From: JBBROS01 sp963752225
Lineage (GTDB): Bacteria; Pseudomonadota; Alphaproteobacteria; Acetobacterales; Acetobacteraceae
NCBI GenBank assembly: GCA_963752225.1
Contig: CAVVXS010000009.1
Coordinates: 620,001 to 684,000, forward strand
Reading direction: 5' to 3'
Length of the DNA: 64,000 bases
The position numbers were made by a program, and so were the translations under genes. This document shows positions 34,575 through 43,695 of the stretch, piece after piece. The notes beneath the pieces were generated by a model. It made no database searches. It was not told where the DNA came from and saw only the letters and a list, made by a program, of their open reading frames with translations. Position 1 is the stretch's first letter; the number at the start of each line of letters is the position of its first letter.

Positions 34575-36128
34575 TTACTTCTGCAGCTGCAGCTTGAGCG
34601 CGCGGTGCAGCACCTTGCCGGTGGCGTTGCGCGGCATCTCCTCGTCGCGCAGGAAGGTGTAGCCGCGCGGCACCTTGAACCCGGCGAGCCGCGACTTGCA
34701 CCAGGCCATCAGCTCGGCCTCGCCGATGGCGGCGCCGTCGTGCAGCACCACGCCGGCATGGACCCGCTCACCCCATTTCTCGTCCGGCAAGCCAACCACG
34801 GCGACATCCTTGACCATCGGGTGGGCGCCGATGGCCGCCTCGACCTCGGATGGGTAGATGTTCTCGCCGCCCGAGATGATCATGTTGCTTTTGCGGTCGA
34901 CCAGGTGGATGAAGCCCTCCTCGTCGCGCCGGGCCATGTCGCCGACCGTGCAATGCCGTCCGTTGAACGCCGCCGCCGTTTTCTCCGGCAGGTTCCAATA
35001 CCGGTCGAACAGATAGGGCGTGGAGCAATACAGCTCGCCCGCGTCGCCGTCCGGCACCTCGTTGCCGTCCGGGTCCAGGATCCGGATCGGCGCCGAGCCC
35101 ACGCATTCGCGTCCGACGGAGCCCAGCTTGGTATACTGCTCGTGCGGATGCAGCATCGTCGCCCAGCCGACTTCGGTCGCGCCGTACAGCTCGAACAGCC
35201 CGGAATTGGGGAACATCGCCATCACCTGGCGCTTGGTGTCCTGGCGCGCCGGCGCCGAGGAGATCATCAGCTTGGTGACCCGGCCGACGTCGTACTTGCC
35301 GCGCGCCGCGGCCGGCAGGGCGTTCATCATGATGTAGTGGGTGGGGACCAGCGACGTGAAGCTGGAGCCGCTCTCGGCCAGCGTGCGGACGCAGTGCTCG
35401 GGGTCGAAGCTTTTGCGCGAGTAGATCGACGTGACGCCGCCGCAATAAGCGAACGCCCCGTAGAAGTTGAGCGAATTCGCGTGGCACATCGGCATCACCA
35501 GCAATGCGCCGTCTTCCCGATGCAGTCCGAGCTCGATCTCGGTCGCCATCGACAGCAGCGCCCCGCTGCGGTTGTTGCGCAGCACGCCCTTCGGGTTGCC
35601 GGTGGTGCCGGAGGTGTACATCAGCGTCCACGGATCGGACGGCTGCACCTCCTGGACCGGTTCGCGCCCGCTAGCCTTGCCGAGCAAGGTTTCGTAGTCG
35701 CTCCAGCCGGCCGGGCAAGGTCCTTGGCCGAGATGGATGTAGTTGGTCTCGCGCATCGGCAGCTCGGCGCGGATCGCCTCGACCGCGCCCGCCAGCTCGT
35801 CCTGCACGATCAACGCGGTGGCGCCGGCATTATCCAGGATGAAGCGGATCTCGGGCCCGACCAGGCGGAAGTTGATCGGCACGATGACCAGGCCGGATTT
35901 GGCTGCGGCCGCGTAGAACTCCAGCCACTCGACCCGGTTGTAAGCCAGCACGGCGAAGCGGTCGCCCTTGGCCAGGCCGAGGCCCAGCAGGGCGTTGGCC
36001 AAGCGGCACGACCGCTCGTTCCATTGTGCGAAGCTCATCTCCCGGTCGAGGTCCCGGGCGCCGACGCGGTTGGGGGAAAGCCTGGCGTGGACCGACAGTA
36101 TCTGTCCGAGGTTCAGCAAGTCCTGCAT
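34575..36128 (-). CDS. Acyl-CoA synthetase (AMP-forming)
   Basis: A 517-residue ANL-family enzyme that activates a carboxylic acid with ATP and CoA. The P-loop is YTSGTTGNPKGV (about 168-179), the A5 motif is LYGATEVGWA, and DMARRDEEGFIHLVDRKSNMIISGGENIYPSEVE covers A7-A8. The C-terminal catalytic lysine lies in MPRNATGKVLHRAL. Length and order are normal. The downstream gene on the same strand, 15 bp away, is the ThDP lyase-like enzyme, so the pair probably works in sequence: acid to acyl-CoA, then cleavage. Acid specificity is not predictable. Confidence 0.93.
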   Translation of the reverse strand: MQDLLNLGQILSVHARLSPNRVGARDLDREMSFAQWNERSCRLANALLGLGLAKGDRFAVLAYNRVEWLEFYAAAAKSGLVIVPINFRLVGPEIRFILDNAGATALIVQDELAGAVEAIRAELPMRETNYIHLGQGPCPAGWSDYETLLGKASGREPVQEVQPSDPWTLMYTSGTTGNPKGVLRNNRSGALLSMATEIELGLHREDGALLVMPMCHANSLNFYGAFAYCGGVTSIYSRKSFDPEHCVRTLAESGSSFTSLVPTHYIMMNALPAAARGKYDVGRVTKLMISSAPARQDTKRQVMAMFPNSGLFELYGATEVGWATMLHPHEQYTKLGSVGRECVGSAPIRILDPDGNEVPDGDAGELYCSTPYLFDRYWNLPEKTAAAFNGRHCTVGDMARRDEEGFIHLVDRKSNMIISGGENIYPSEVEAAIGAHPMVKDVAVVGLPDEKWGERVHAGVVLHDGAAIGEAELMAWCKSRLAGFKVPRGYTFLRDEEMPRNATGKVLHRALKLQLQK

Positions 36129-36425
36129 GGTTCCTGGTCCTCCCAGACCTTAGAGCAACGTCCGACCGAACCCGCCGGAAGCCAATAGGTCAAATAGAAC
36201 AGGATCCCGGGGACCAGAGACGGTCCAATCCCCCGCCATTGTCGCACTGGACATTTCGTTTCCTCCCCAGGTTCGTCTCGCGGCTGGTTGCTGAACGCGA
36301 GTGAGATTGTCTGGCGTAAGTGTCTATCTGGGCTCGTCGCGAGGCCGTTGAATTTTGCGTGAGCCTGTGCCCCGCCGCTCGTGCGCGACGCCTGGGCCAT
36401 GGTCGGTGCTGCGCCGCCCGTGTAG
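36129..36425. other. Intergenic region between divergent catabolic units
   Basis: About 300 bp between the acyl-CoA synthetase start (minus) and the hydrolase remnant (plus). I see no gene. It should hold the promoter of the minus-strand synthetase/ThDP pair and that of the plus-strand SDR/synthetase pair. No palindromic operator stands out. Confidence 0.4.
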
Positions 36426-36566
36426 GCGGCGCGCACTTGTGACGCGGAGCTGGAGCTGCTTGACGACCTGGGCCATCGCGCGATCTGGGAGGCGCCGGAA
36501 GAGATGGCCGAGCTGATCGGCGACTTCCTGGCCTTCGCCTCCCAGCCATGCGAGCGTGCGACATGA
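36426..36566 (+). pseudogene. Remnant of an alpha/beta hydrolase C-terminus
   Basis: After an in-frame TAG (36423-36425) the frame encodes 46 residues ending ...AELELLDDLGHRAIWEAP-EEMAELIGDFLAF..., then a stop. The LGH-x-x-x-WEAP pattern followed by a helix ending in GDFLAF is the usual C-terminus of alpha/beta hydrolases, with the catalytic histidine in LGH. No start or N-terminal half is present. Its TGA overlaps the start of the downstream SDR as ATGA, as intact operon partners do. So an intact hydrolase gene probably once preceded the SDR and was truncated. Confidence 0.6.
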
Positions 36567-37327
36567 CGGATCGTTTCAGCCTGGCCGGCCAGCATGCGTT
36601 GGTGACCGGCGCCTCCAGCGGCCTCGGCCGCCATTTCGCCGGCGTGCTGGCCGCGGCCGGCGCCAACGTGACTGTGGCGGCCCGGAGGGAAAGCGCGCTC
36701 GCCGACACCGTGGCACGGCTGGGCGACGCCGGAGGCCAAGCGCATGCCGTGCCGCTGGACGTGACCGACCCGGCCAGCGTGACCACCGCTTTCACGGCGG
36801 CGGAGGCGCGGTTCGGCCCGGTCACGGTGGTGATCAACAACGCCGGCATCACCTCGACCGGCCCGGCGCTCGACATGGGCGAGGCGGACTGGTCACACGT
36901 GATCGACACCAACCTGCGCGGCAGCTGGCTGGTGGCGCAGCATGCCGCGCGCGGCATGGCCGCGCAGGGCGGCGGCAGCATCGTCAACATCGCGTCCATC
37001 CTCGGGCTGCGCGTCACCGGCGGCGTCGCCCCCTATGCCGTGTCCAAGGCCGGCGTGGTGCAGATGACGAAGGCGCTGGCGCTGGAATGGGCGCGGCACC
37101 GCATCCGGGTGAACGCGCTGGCGCCGGGCTACATCGAGACGGAGCTGAACGACGCGTTCTTCGCCAGTGATGCCGGCAAGGCACTGATCCGCCGCATCCC
37201 GCAGCGCCGCCTGGGCGAGCTGAGCGAGCTGGACGGCCCGCTGCTGCTGCTTGCGTCCGGCGCCGGGTCGTTCATGACCGGCAGCGTGGTGACCGTTGAC
37301 GGCGGCCATCTCGTCAGCGGCCTCTGA
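36563..37327 (+). CDS. Short-chain dehydrogenase/reductase
   Basis: A 254-residue classical SDR with NAD(P)-binding TGASSGLG, NNAG in VINNAGITSTG, catalytic serine in NIASILG, YAVSK (Tyr and Lys), and FMTGSVVTVDGG at the C-terminus. The family acts on hydroxyacyl-CoA, alcohol or ketone substrates. ATG 36563 was chosen; an in-frame ATG at 36548 lies upstream. The start overlaps the hydrolase remnant stop by ATGA. The next gene, an acyl-CoA synthetase, starts 15 bp after the stop, so the two probably form an operon for acid catabolism. Confidence 0.93.
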   Translation: MTDRFSLAGQHALVTGASSGLGRHFAGVLAAAGANVTVAARRESALADTVARLGDAGGQAHAVPLDVTDPASVTTAFTAAEARFGPVTVVINNAGITSTGPALDMGEADWSHVIDTNLRGSWLVAQHAARGMAAQGGGSIVNIASILGLRVTGGVAPYAVSKAGVVQMTKALALEWARHRIRVNALAPGYIETELNDAFFASDAGKALIRRIPQRRLGELSELDGPLLLLASGAGSFMTGSVVTVDGGHLVSGL

Positions 37328-37341
37328 GCAGGAGCGCTTCC

Positions 37342-38979
37342 ATGGACGCCCCCATCGCGCCACACCCTTTCGAGGACGGGCTCGACCGCCACCCGGCGAA
37401 CTTCGTCGCGCTGTCGCCGGTCTGGTTCCTCAAGCGCGCCGTGGCGGGTTTTGCCGACAAGCTGGCGGTGATCGACGGCGACCGACGCTTCAGCTACGGC
37501 CAGGTTTATGAGCGCTGCGTGCGGCTGGCCTCGGCCCTGGCCGGGCGCGGGATCGGCCAACTGGACACGGTGGCGATCCTCGCTTCCAACATTCCGGAGA
37601 TGATCGAGGCGCACTTTGCCATCCCGATGCTCGGGGCGGTGCTGAACCCACTGAACACCAGGCTCGACGCGGCGACGATTGCCTTCTCGCTCAACCACGG
37701 CGGGGCCCGGGTGCTGATCGCCGATGCCGAGTTCGCCGCCCTGGTGGCCGCGGCGCTGCCGGACGTCGACCACGACATCCTCGTCATCGGCATCGCCAAC
37801 CCCGGCCTGCCGGACACGAAGCCGCCTGGCGGCGCCGATTACGAGGCGCTACTCGCCGAGGGCGACCCGCACTACGCCTGGCAGCCGCCGGCCGACGAGT
37901 GGCAGTCGATCTGCCTGCTCTACACCTCCGGCACCACCGGGGACCCGAAGGGCGCCATCTACAGCCATCGCGGCGCCTACCTCACCGCGCTCGGCAACGC
38001 GATGACGTTCGGGCTGCAGTTCGACAGCGTCTATCTGTGGACCCTGCCGATGTTCCATTGCAGCGGCTGGTCCTACCCGTGGGCGGTGGTCGCGGCGGGC
38101 GGCACCCAGGTCTGCCTGCGCAAGGTGGACCCGGCGCCGATCTTCCGGCTGATCGCCGAACACCACGTCACCCATCTCTGCGGCGCCCCGATCGTGCTCA
38201 GCATGCTGGTGCAGGCACCGGCCGAGCAGCGCGTGCCGTGGTCCCACACCGTCACCTGCGCCACCGGCGGCGCGGCGCCGCCCTCGGCGGTGCTGCGGGC
38301 GATGGAAGGGATCGGCTTCCGCGTCACCCACCTGTATGGCGCGACCGAGTCCTACGGCCCGGCGCTTGCCTGCATCGCCAAGCCCGACTGGCACGAGCTG
38401 ACGCCCGAGCAGCGCTTTCTCAACATGGCCCGGCAGGGCGTCCCCTTGCCCACCGTCGCCGAAGCGATCGTGGCCGACCCTGCCACCATGCACGCCGTGC
38501 CGCGCGACGGGACGACGATCGGCGAGGTCATGCTGCGCGGCAACACGGTCATGAAAGGCTACCTGCACAACCCGGAGTCGACGGCCAAGACCCTGGTCGG
38601 GGACTGGTACCTGTCGGGCGACCTCGGCGTCTGGCATCCGGATGGCTACATCGAGATCAAGGACCGGTCGAAGGACATCATCATCTCCGGCGGCGAGAAC
38701 ATCTCCAGCCTGGAGGTAGAGGAGGTGCTGTCGCACCATCCCGCCGTCTACCTGGCCGCCGTCGTGGCCCGCCCCGACCCGATTTGGGGCGAGACCCCCT
38801 GCGCCTTCGTCGAACTCCGCCCGCACCACCCCGCGACCGAGGCCGAGCTGATCGCGTGGTGCCGCGAGCGGATGGCGCGCTTCAAGGCACCCAAGCGCGT
38901 CGTGTTCGGCCCACTGCCGAAGACTGCCACCGGCAAGATCCAGAAGTTCGCCCTGCGGGAACAAGCAAAGCTCCAGTAG
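37342..38979 (+). CDS. Medium-chain/long-chain fatty acyl-CoA synthetase-like (AlkK type)
   Basis: A 545-residue AMP-forming acyl-CoA synthetase. It has the P-loop YTSGTTGDPKGAIYSHRG, the motif TLPMFHCSGWSYPWAV typical of AlkK-like enzymes, LYGATESYGP, and GDLGVWHPDGYIEIKDRSKDIIISGGENISSLEVE. The C-terminal catalytic lysine is in PKTATGKIQKFALRE. It would activate an aliphatic or related acid. AGGAG lies 8 bases before ATG 37342. It follows the SDR by 15 bp on the same strand. Exact acid unknown. Confidence 0.93.
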   Translation: MDAPIAPHPFEDGLDRHPANFVALSPVWFLKRAVAGFADKLAVIDGDRRFSYGQVYERCVRLASALAGRGIGQLDTVAILASNIPEMIEAHFAIPMLGAVLNPLNTRLDAATIAFSLNHGGARVLIADAEFAALVAAALPDVDHDILVIGIANPGLPDTKPPGGADYEALLAEGDPHYAWQPPADEWQSICLLYTSGTTGDPKGAIYSHRGAYLTALGNAMTFGLQFDSVYLWTLPMFHCSGWSYPWAVVAAGGTQVCLRKVDPAPIFRLIAEHHVTHLCGAPIVLSMLVQAPAEQRVPWSHTVTCATGGAAPPSAVLRAMEGIGFRVTHLYGATESYGPALACIAKPDWHELTPEQRFLNMARQGVPLPTVAEAIVADPATMHAVPRDGTTIGEVMLRGNTVMKGYLHNPESTAKTLVGDWYLSGDLGVWHPDGYIEIKDRSKDIIISGGENISSLEVEEVLSHHPAVYLAAVVARPDPIWGETPCAFVELRPHHPATEAELIAWCRERMARFKAPKRVVFGPLPKTATGKIQKFALREQAKLQ

Positions 38980-39111
38980 CGCCGCCCCGCTGGGTCAGAC
39001 CACGAACCCGGAATAGGCAGCCGCCACTATGGCAAGCCGACATCGATCCGCGTGGCTGCTGACCCTTCGAGAGCAATCGTCGCCGATGGGCCGCCCGAAG
39101 CCAAGCCCGCG

Positions 39112-40326
39112 TCAGCGGGCCGGGTTCAGCTCCACCTTGATCCAGCCAGGGCGGCGCAGGTCGAACTGCTTGTAAGCCTCGATCGCGTCCGACATCGCCT
39201 CGGTTTGGCTCAGCACCACCGAGGGGTCGGTCCCGCCGGCCTCCACCTTGGCGATCAGCTTCGGGATGTACGTCTTGTGGTTGCAGTTGCCCATGTTGAT
39301 CGTGAGGTTCTTGTTCATCGCCGCGCCGATCGGGAAGAATTGGTCTTCCGGCGGATACACGCCGATGATCCCCAGCGTCCCGGCCTTGGCGAGCGACTTC
39401 ACCGCCCATGCCGAAACGAGCGCCGGCGCGTCACCGGGCTTCCACTGCTCCCCTCGCGGCTTGGCGTCCGACGCGATCTGGCGCGATTGCTGCAGGAGCT
39501 GCTCCGCCTGGTCCTTGGTGCTCGCCGCCGCCGGGCCGCTCTTGGGCCGCTCGCTGTCGACGCCGACCGCGTCGATCGCACGGCTCGGGCCGATGCCGCG
39601 GGTGAGCTCCTTCAGCGCCTCGATCGGGTCCTCTTCCGTCACGTTCACCGTCTCGGCGCCCAGCATCCGGGCGCGGTCGAGCCGGTCGGCGTGCTCGTCG
39701 AGCGCGATCACCCGGCTGGCGCCGAGCTGGAATGCCGACAGCACCGCGAACAGCCCGACCGGTCCCGCGCCCCACACCGCGACCACGTCGCCGTCCCGCA
39801 CCTCGGCCAGGTGCGCGCCGAAATAGCCGGTCGGGTAGATGTCGCTCATGAGGATGGCCTGGTCGTCGGTGATGGTGTCCGGGAGGCGGATCAGGTTCTG
39901 ATACGCCATCGGCACCCGGGCATACTCCGCCTGCAACCCGTCGAGACCGCCGGCCGCGGGCGGGCCGCCGAAGAACACCGTGCCGGCGGCGGCGCCGTTC
40001 GGGTTGGCGTCGTCGCACTGCGCCGTGTAGCCGGCCCGGCAATAGGAGCAGTTGCCGCAGCTCACGGTGCTCGGGATCACCACGCGGTCGCCGCGCTTGA
40101 GGTTGCGCACGCCGCCGCCGACCTCTTCGACGATGCCGACGCCCTCGTGGCCGAGGATCGTGCCGGGCTTCATGCCGGGAAAGGTGCCGCGGATGAAATG
40201 CAGGTCGGTGCCGCAGATGGCCGACGCGGTCAGGCGCACGACGGCGTCGGTGCGCTCCTGCAGCTTGGGTTCGGGGACGTTGTCGAGGCGAATGTCGCCG
40301 GTGTCGTGGAAAACGACTGCTTTCAT
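39112..40326 (-). CDS. Zinc-dependent alcohol dehydrogenase (MDR family)
   Basis: A 404-residue medium-chain dehydrogenase. The catalytic zinc ligands are in ICGTDLHF and the GHEGVG motif. The structural zinc loop is CGNCSYCRAGYTAQC (four cysteines). The NAD-binding motif is WGAGPVGLFAVLSAFQLGASRVIALDEH. Length and an insert near 280-330 recall formaldehyde dehydrogenase-like enzymes that do not need glutathione, but this is not proven. ATG 40326 has a strong AAAGGAG site; the open frame upstream to 40437 is not coding. The intergenic element A separates it from paoC, so it could still be co-expressed with the aldehyde oxidoreductase. Confidence 0.92.
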   Translation of the reverse strand: MKAVVFHDTGDIRLDNVPEPKLQERTDAVVRLTASAICGTDLHFIRGTFPGMKPGTILGHEGVGIVEEVGGGVRNLKRGDRVVIPSTVSCGNCSYCRAGYTAQCDDANPNGAAAGTVFFGGPPAAGGLDGLQAEYARVPMAYQNLIRLPDTITDDQAILMSDIYPTGYFGAHLAEVRDGDVVAVWGAGPVGLFAVLSAFQLGASRVIALDEHADRLDRARMLGAETVNVTEEDPIEALKELTRGIGPSRAIDAVGVDSERPKSGPAAASTKDQAEQLLQQSRQIASDAKPRGEQWKPGDAPALVSAWAVKSLAKAGTLGIIGVYPPEDQFFPIGAAMNKNLTINMGNCNHKTYIPKLIAKVEAGGTDPSVVLSQTEAMSDAIEAYKQFDLRRPGWIKVELNPAR

Positions 40327-40343
40327 TGGATCACTCCTTTGTA

Positions 40344-40426
40344 GGGGCCGCGGGCCCCAAACCCCGGATAAATTGGATTTCAAAGGCACGGCCTTTGATG
40401 GGGATCCAAGGGGCAAAGCCCCTTGG
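40344..40426. repeat. Intergenic triple-hairpin element, copy A
   Basis: An 83-bp element between the alcohol dehydrogenase start and the paoC stop. It has three inverted repeats in order: GGGGCCGCGGGCCCC (40344-40358), CAAAGGC..GGCCTTTG (40381-40397) and CCAAGGGG-CAAAG-CCCCTTGG (40406-40426). The same three modules, same total length, occur at 47358-47440 in the opposite orientation. It probably is a member of a dispersed REP-like family. Confidence 0.85.
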
Positions 40427-40433
40427 CCTTGCC

Positions 40434-42692
40434 TCACAGCAGATGTTCGATCCGGATCGGCAGCTTGCGCAGCCGCCGGCCGGTCGCGTGGTGGACGGCG
40501 TTGGCGATGGCGGCGTTGACGCCGACGACGCCGATCTCGCCGAGTCCCTTGATGCCGAGCGGGTTCACCTTGTCGTCGTCCTCCGGGACCATCACCACCT
40601 CCACCCGGCGAACGTCGGCGCAGACCGGGATCAGGTATTCCGACAGGTTGTCGTTGACGTAGCGGGCGGCGTTGAGGTCGATCTCCGTTTCCTCAAGCAA
40701 GGCGGACGACATGCCCCAGATGATGCCGCCCATGTATTGGCTGTGCGCCGTGCGCGGGTTGACGATGGTGCCGGCCGCGAACGCGCCCAGCAGGCGCGGC
40801 ACCCGGATCTCCCGCGTGCGCTTGTGGACCCGCACCTCGACGAACTGCGCGCCGTAGGCGAAGGCGGTCACGTCCTTGCGCTTCTGGCCGCGCAGGATCG
40901 GGTTCTGCCCGCTGTACAGCTTTTCCATCGCACTCTGCGCCGAACCGCCCGGCACGTTCTCCGCATAGGCTTCCACCGCGCCGCCGCTGACGCGCTTGAC
41001 CGCATCGGCGAGCGGCTCCGAGGGCCCGTCCGGCAGCGTCAGCCTGCCCCCCTCGAGCCGCACCGCGGCCGGATCGCGGCCGGCGAGCGGGCCCTCATTG
41101 CTGGTGGTGGCCGCCCGCGCCAGCTGCTCCCGCACCTGCGCGCAGCCGTGCGCGACGGCGTTGGCGATGCTGGCGGTGAGGCTCGACCCGGCGGCGAGTG
41201 GCGCCGGCGGCTGCTCGGTGTCGCCCATCTCGACGGTGATCTGCTCCACCGGCAGGCCAAGCCGGTCCGCCGCCACGATCGCCACCACGGTGTAGGCGCC
41301 GTTGCCAATGTCGCACGCCGCCAACTGCACCCGCGCATGCCCGTCGGGCCGCAGCGTCACCCGCACCGCGGACGCCGAAATGTTCGACGGGTAGCAGGCC
41401 GACGCGCACCCCCAGCCGACCTGCCAGTCGCCGTCCTGCATGCTGCCGGGCGTGTGGTCCCGACCGCTCCAGCCGAACCGCTCGGCGCCCTCGTCGAAGC
41501 AGCGCATCATGTGACGGCTGGAGAAGGCTTGCCCGCTGACCGGGTCGCGCTCCGGCTCGTTTCGCCGCCGCAGCTCGATCGGGTCGAGGCCGAGTTGGCT
41601 TGCCAGCTCGTCCATCGCCGATTCCAGCGGGAACATGTACGGCATGTCCGGTGGCGCCCGCATGAAGCCCGGCGTGTTGCGGTCGGCATGGACGATTTTC
41701 ACCCGGGTCAGGATGTTCGGGCAGGCATAGACCCGCGCCGTGCTCTCGGTCCCGGACACGTTGTAGGTGCTCGGCCGCGACGTGACCTCCCAGCCTTCGT
41801 GCCGGAACGACACCAGCTTGCCGTCCGGCGTGGCGCCGAGCCGGATGTGGTGCCGCGTTTCGGCGCGGTAGGTGACGACGGTGAAGCCCTGGTCGCGGGT
41901 GGCGACCAGCTTCACCGGCCGGCGCAGCCGCCGTGCCGCGATCGCGATCCAGGCGGTGCGCGACGTCGCCCCGCCCTTGGAGCCGAACGCGCCGCCGACG
42001 AACTTCGAGACCACCCGCACATGGCCCGGCTCGATCCCGAGCTGCTTGGCAACCGCGCCGCGCAGGCCCCACACGAACTGGCTCGGCTCCCATATCGTGA
42101 GCTGGTCGCCGTTCCAGGCGCAGGTGGTGGTGAACAGCTCGATGGGGTTGTGATGCTGGGTCGGGGTTCCGTACTCGGCCTCGAGCTTGACCGGCGCCTC
42201 GGCGAAGGCCGCGTCCGCATCGCCGATCGTGAAATCCTCGTGCTCGCCGTCGTCCCGCTTTTCCACCGTCACGCCGGGGCAGTCGAAGGTGGCGGCGGGC
42301 GGTTCGGCGGCGTAGCTGATGCGGGCCTTGTGCGCCGCCTCGCGAGCCGCCTCGAAGGTGTCGGCGACGACGATCGCGACGATCTGCCCGTCATGGAACA
42401 CCCGGTCGGTTTCCATGGTTTGGGTGGTTTCGCCGCCGGTCGCCTGCGGCGGCGGCTTCGATTGGTCGCCGACGTTTTCGTGGCTGAGGATGTCGAGCAC
42501 GCCGGGCACGGCGCGGGCGTCCGCGAAATCCATGCCGGTCACCCGGCCGCGCGCGATGGCGCTGGTGATCAGGAAGGCATAGGCCGGGCCGGGCACCGTC
42601 TCGTCGGACGCATACAGCGCCCGTCCCGTGACCTTGGCGCGTCCGTCGATGCGCGGCGTCGGCGTGCCGATGCGGGTGAAATCTCCGTCCAT
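40434..42692 (-). CDS. paoC: Aldehyde oxidoreductase, molybdenum-cofactor-binding subunit (PaoC-like)
   Basis: The large subunit of a xanthine-dehydrogenase-family enzyme that oxidises aldehydes to acids using the molybdenum cofactor. The 752-residue protein starts FTRIGTPTPRIDGRAKVTGRALYASD, has GGAFGSKGG in the substrate/Moco funnel, and ends with the active-site KGLGEIGVVGVNAAIANAVHHATG, in which Glu719 is the catalytic base. It lies last in a tight three-gene series, 1 bp after the FAD subunit stop. No MoCo-insertion chaperone (paoD/XdhC type) is in view. Confidence 0.92.
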   Translation of the reverse strand: MDGDFTRIGTPTPRIDGRAKVTGRALYASDETVPGPAYAFLITSAIARGRVTGMDFADARAVPGVLDILSHENVGDQSKPPPQATGGETTQTMETDRVFHDGQIVAIVVADTFEAAREAAHKARISYAAEPPAATFDCPGVTVEKRDDGEHEDFTIGDADAAFAEAPVKLEAEYGTPTQHHNPIELFTTTCAWNGDQLTIWEPSQFVWGLRGAVAKQLGIEPGHVRVVSKFVGGAFGSKGGATSRTAWIAIAARRLRRPVKLVATRDQGFTVVTYRAETRHHIRLGATPDGKLVSFRHEGWEVTSRPSTYNVSGTESTARVYACPNILTRVKIVHADRNTPGFMRAPPDMPYMFPLESAMDELASQLGLDPIELRRRNEPERDPVSGQAFSSRHMMRCFDEGAERFGWSGRDHTPGSMQDGDWQVGWGCASACYPSNISASAVRVTLRPDGHARVQLAACDIGNGAYTVVAIVAADRLGLPVEQITVEMGDTEQPPAPLAAGSSLTASIANAVAHGCAQVREQLARAATTSNEGPLAGRDPAAVRLEGGRLTLPDGPSEPLADAVKRVSGGAVEAYAENVPGGSAQSAMEKLYSGQNPILRGQKRKDVTAFAYGAQFVEVRVHKRTREIRVPRLLGAFAAGTIVNPRTAHSQYMGGIIWGMSSALLEETEIDLNAARYVNDNLSEYLIPVCADVRRVEVVMVPEDDDKVNPLGIKGLGEIGVVGVNAAIANAVHHATGRRLRKLPIRIEHLL

Positions 42693-42693
42693 C

Positions 42694-43695
42694 TCAGCTC
42701 TCCATCTCGGCCGCCGCGAGCAGCGCGCGGACCAGCGTCCGCCGGCCCAGCTCGGGCTTGTAATCGTTGCCGCCATGCGTCACGGCGCCCGCGAACGCCG
42801 CGTCCGCGGCCGCCTCGGCGGTGGCCTCGGTCAGCTTCTTGCCGGTCAGCGCGCCTTCCGCGTCATGGGCGCGCCACGGCTTGGTGGCGACTCCGCCCAG
42901 GCCGATGCGCACATTGGCGACCGTCCCGTCGGCGCCGAGTTCGAGCCCGACCGCGGCCGAAGCCAGCGCGAAGGCGTAGCTGTCTCGTTCCCGCACCTTC
43001 AGATACAGCGAGCGCCGGGTCCAAGCGCCGGCTGGGACGTGGAAGCCGGTGATGAGCTCGCCGTGTTGCAGGTTGGTCTCGATCTCCGGCGTATCGCCGG
43101 GCATCCGGTGCAGCTCCTCGAACGGCAGCGTGCGCCGCGCGCCGCCGGGGCCGAGCAGCTCGACGCTGGCGCCGAAAGCCGCCATCGGCACCGCGAAGTC
43201 GCCGGGGTAGGAGGCGATGCACTGCTCGCTGGTGCCAAGCACCGCGAGCTGCCGGTTGACGCCCTGCATCGCGGCGCAGCCGGAGCCCGGCGAGCGCTTG
43301 TTGCAGGCGTCCCAGCTCGGGTCGCGGAAGTAGTTGCAGCGGGTGCGCTGCAACACGTTGCCGCCGAGGCTCGCCATGTTGCGCAGCTGTGCGCTCGCCG
43401 CCTGCGCCAGGGCGTCCGACAGCGCCCTATAGTCGCGGCGGATGGCCGGGTGCTCGGCTGCGGCCGACATCCGCACCAGCGCGCCCAGCCGCAACCCGTC
43501 CGGCCCGGCTTCGATCGCGCCGTGCTCGCGACGCAGCGCGTCGATGTCGATCATCGCCCGCGGCCGCATCACGTCGAGCTTCATCAAATCGAGCATCACG
43601 GTGCCGCCGGCAAAGAAGCTGGCCTCCGGATGGGCCGCGGCAAGCTGCACCGCCGCCCCGGCATCGGCCGCGTGCTCCAGCGTGAACGGCCGCAT
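42694..43695 (-). CDS. paoB: Aldehyde oxidoreductase, FAD-binding subunit with 4Fe-4S insert (PaoB-like)
   Basis: The FAD subunit, 333 residues, passes electrons from the iron-sulfur subunit to the acceptor. FAD-binding motifs are FFAGGTVMLDLMKLDVMRP and MASLGGNVLQRTRC. The signature that marks the PaoB group follows: CNYFRDPSWDACNKRSPGSGC, with cysteines 120, 131, 140 and 159 (TSEQC) placed as in PaoB to hold an extra 4Fe-4S cluster that most xanthine dehydrogenases lack. It overlaps the 2Fe-2S gene by one base (TGATG) and is 1 bp ahead of paoC. A clear three-subunit operon. Confidence 0.93.
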   Translation of the reverse strand: MRPFTLEHAADAGAAVQLAAAHPEASFFAGGTVMLDLMKLDVMRPRAMIDIDALRREHGAIEAGPDGLRLGALVRMSAAAEHPAIRRDYRALSDALAQAASAQLRNMASLGGNVLQRTRCNYFRDPSWDACNKRSPGSGCAAMQGVNRQLAVLGTSEQCIASYPGDFAVPMAAFGASVELLGPGGARRTLPFEELHRMPGDTPEIETNLQHGELITGFHVPAGAWTRRSLYLKVRERDSYAFALASAAVGLELGADGTVANVRIGLGGVATKPWRAHDAEGALTGKKLTEATAEAAADAAFAGAVTHGGNDYKPELGRRTLVRALLAAAEMES

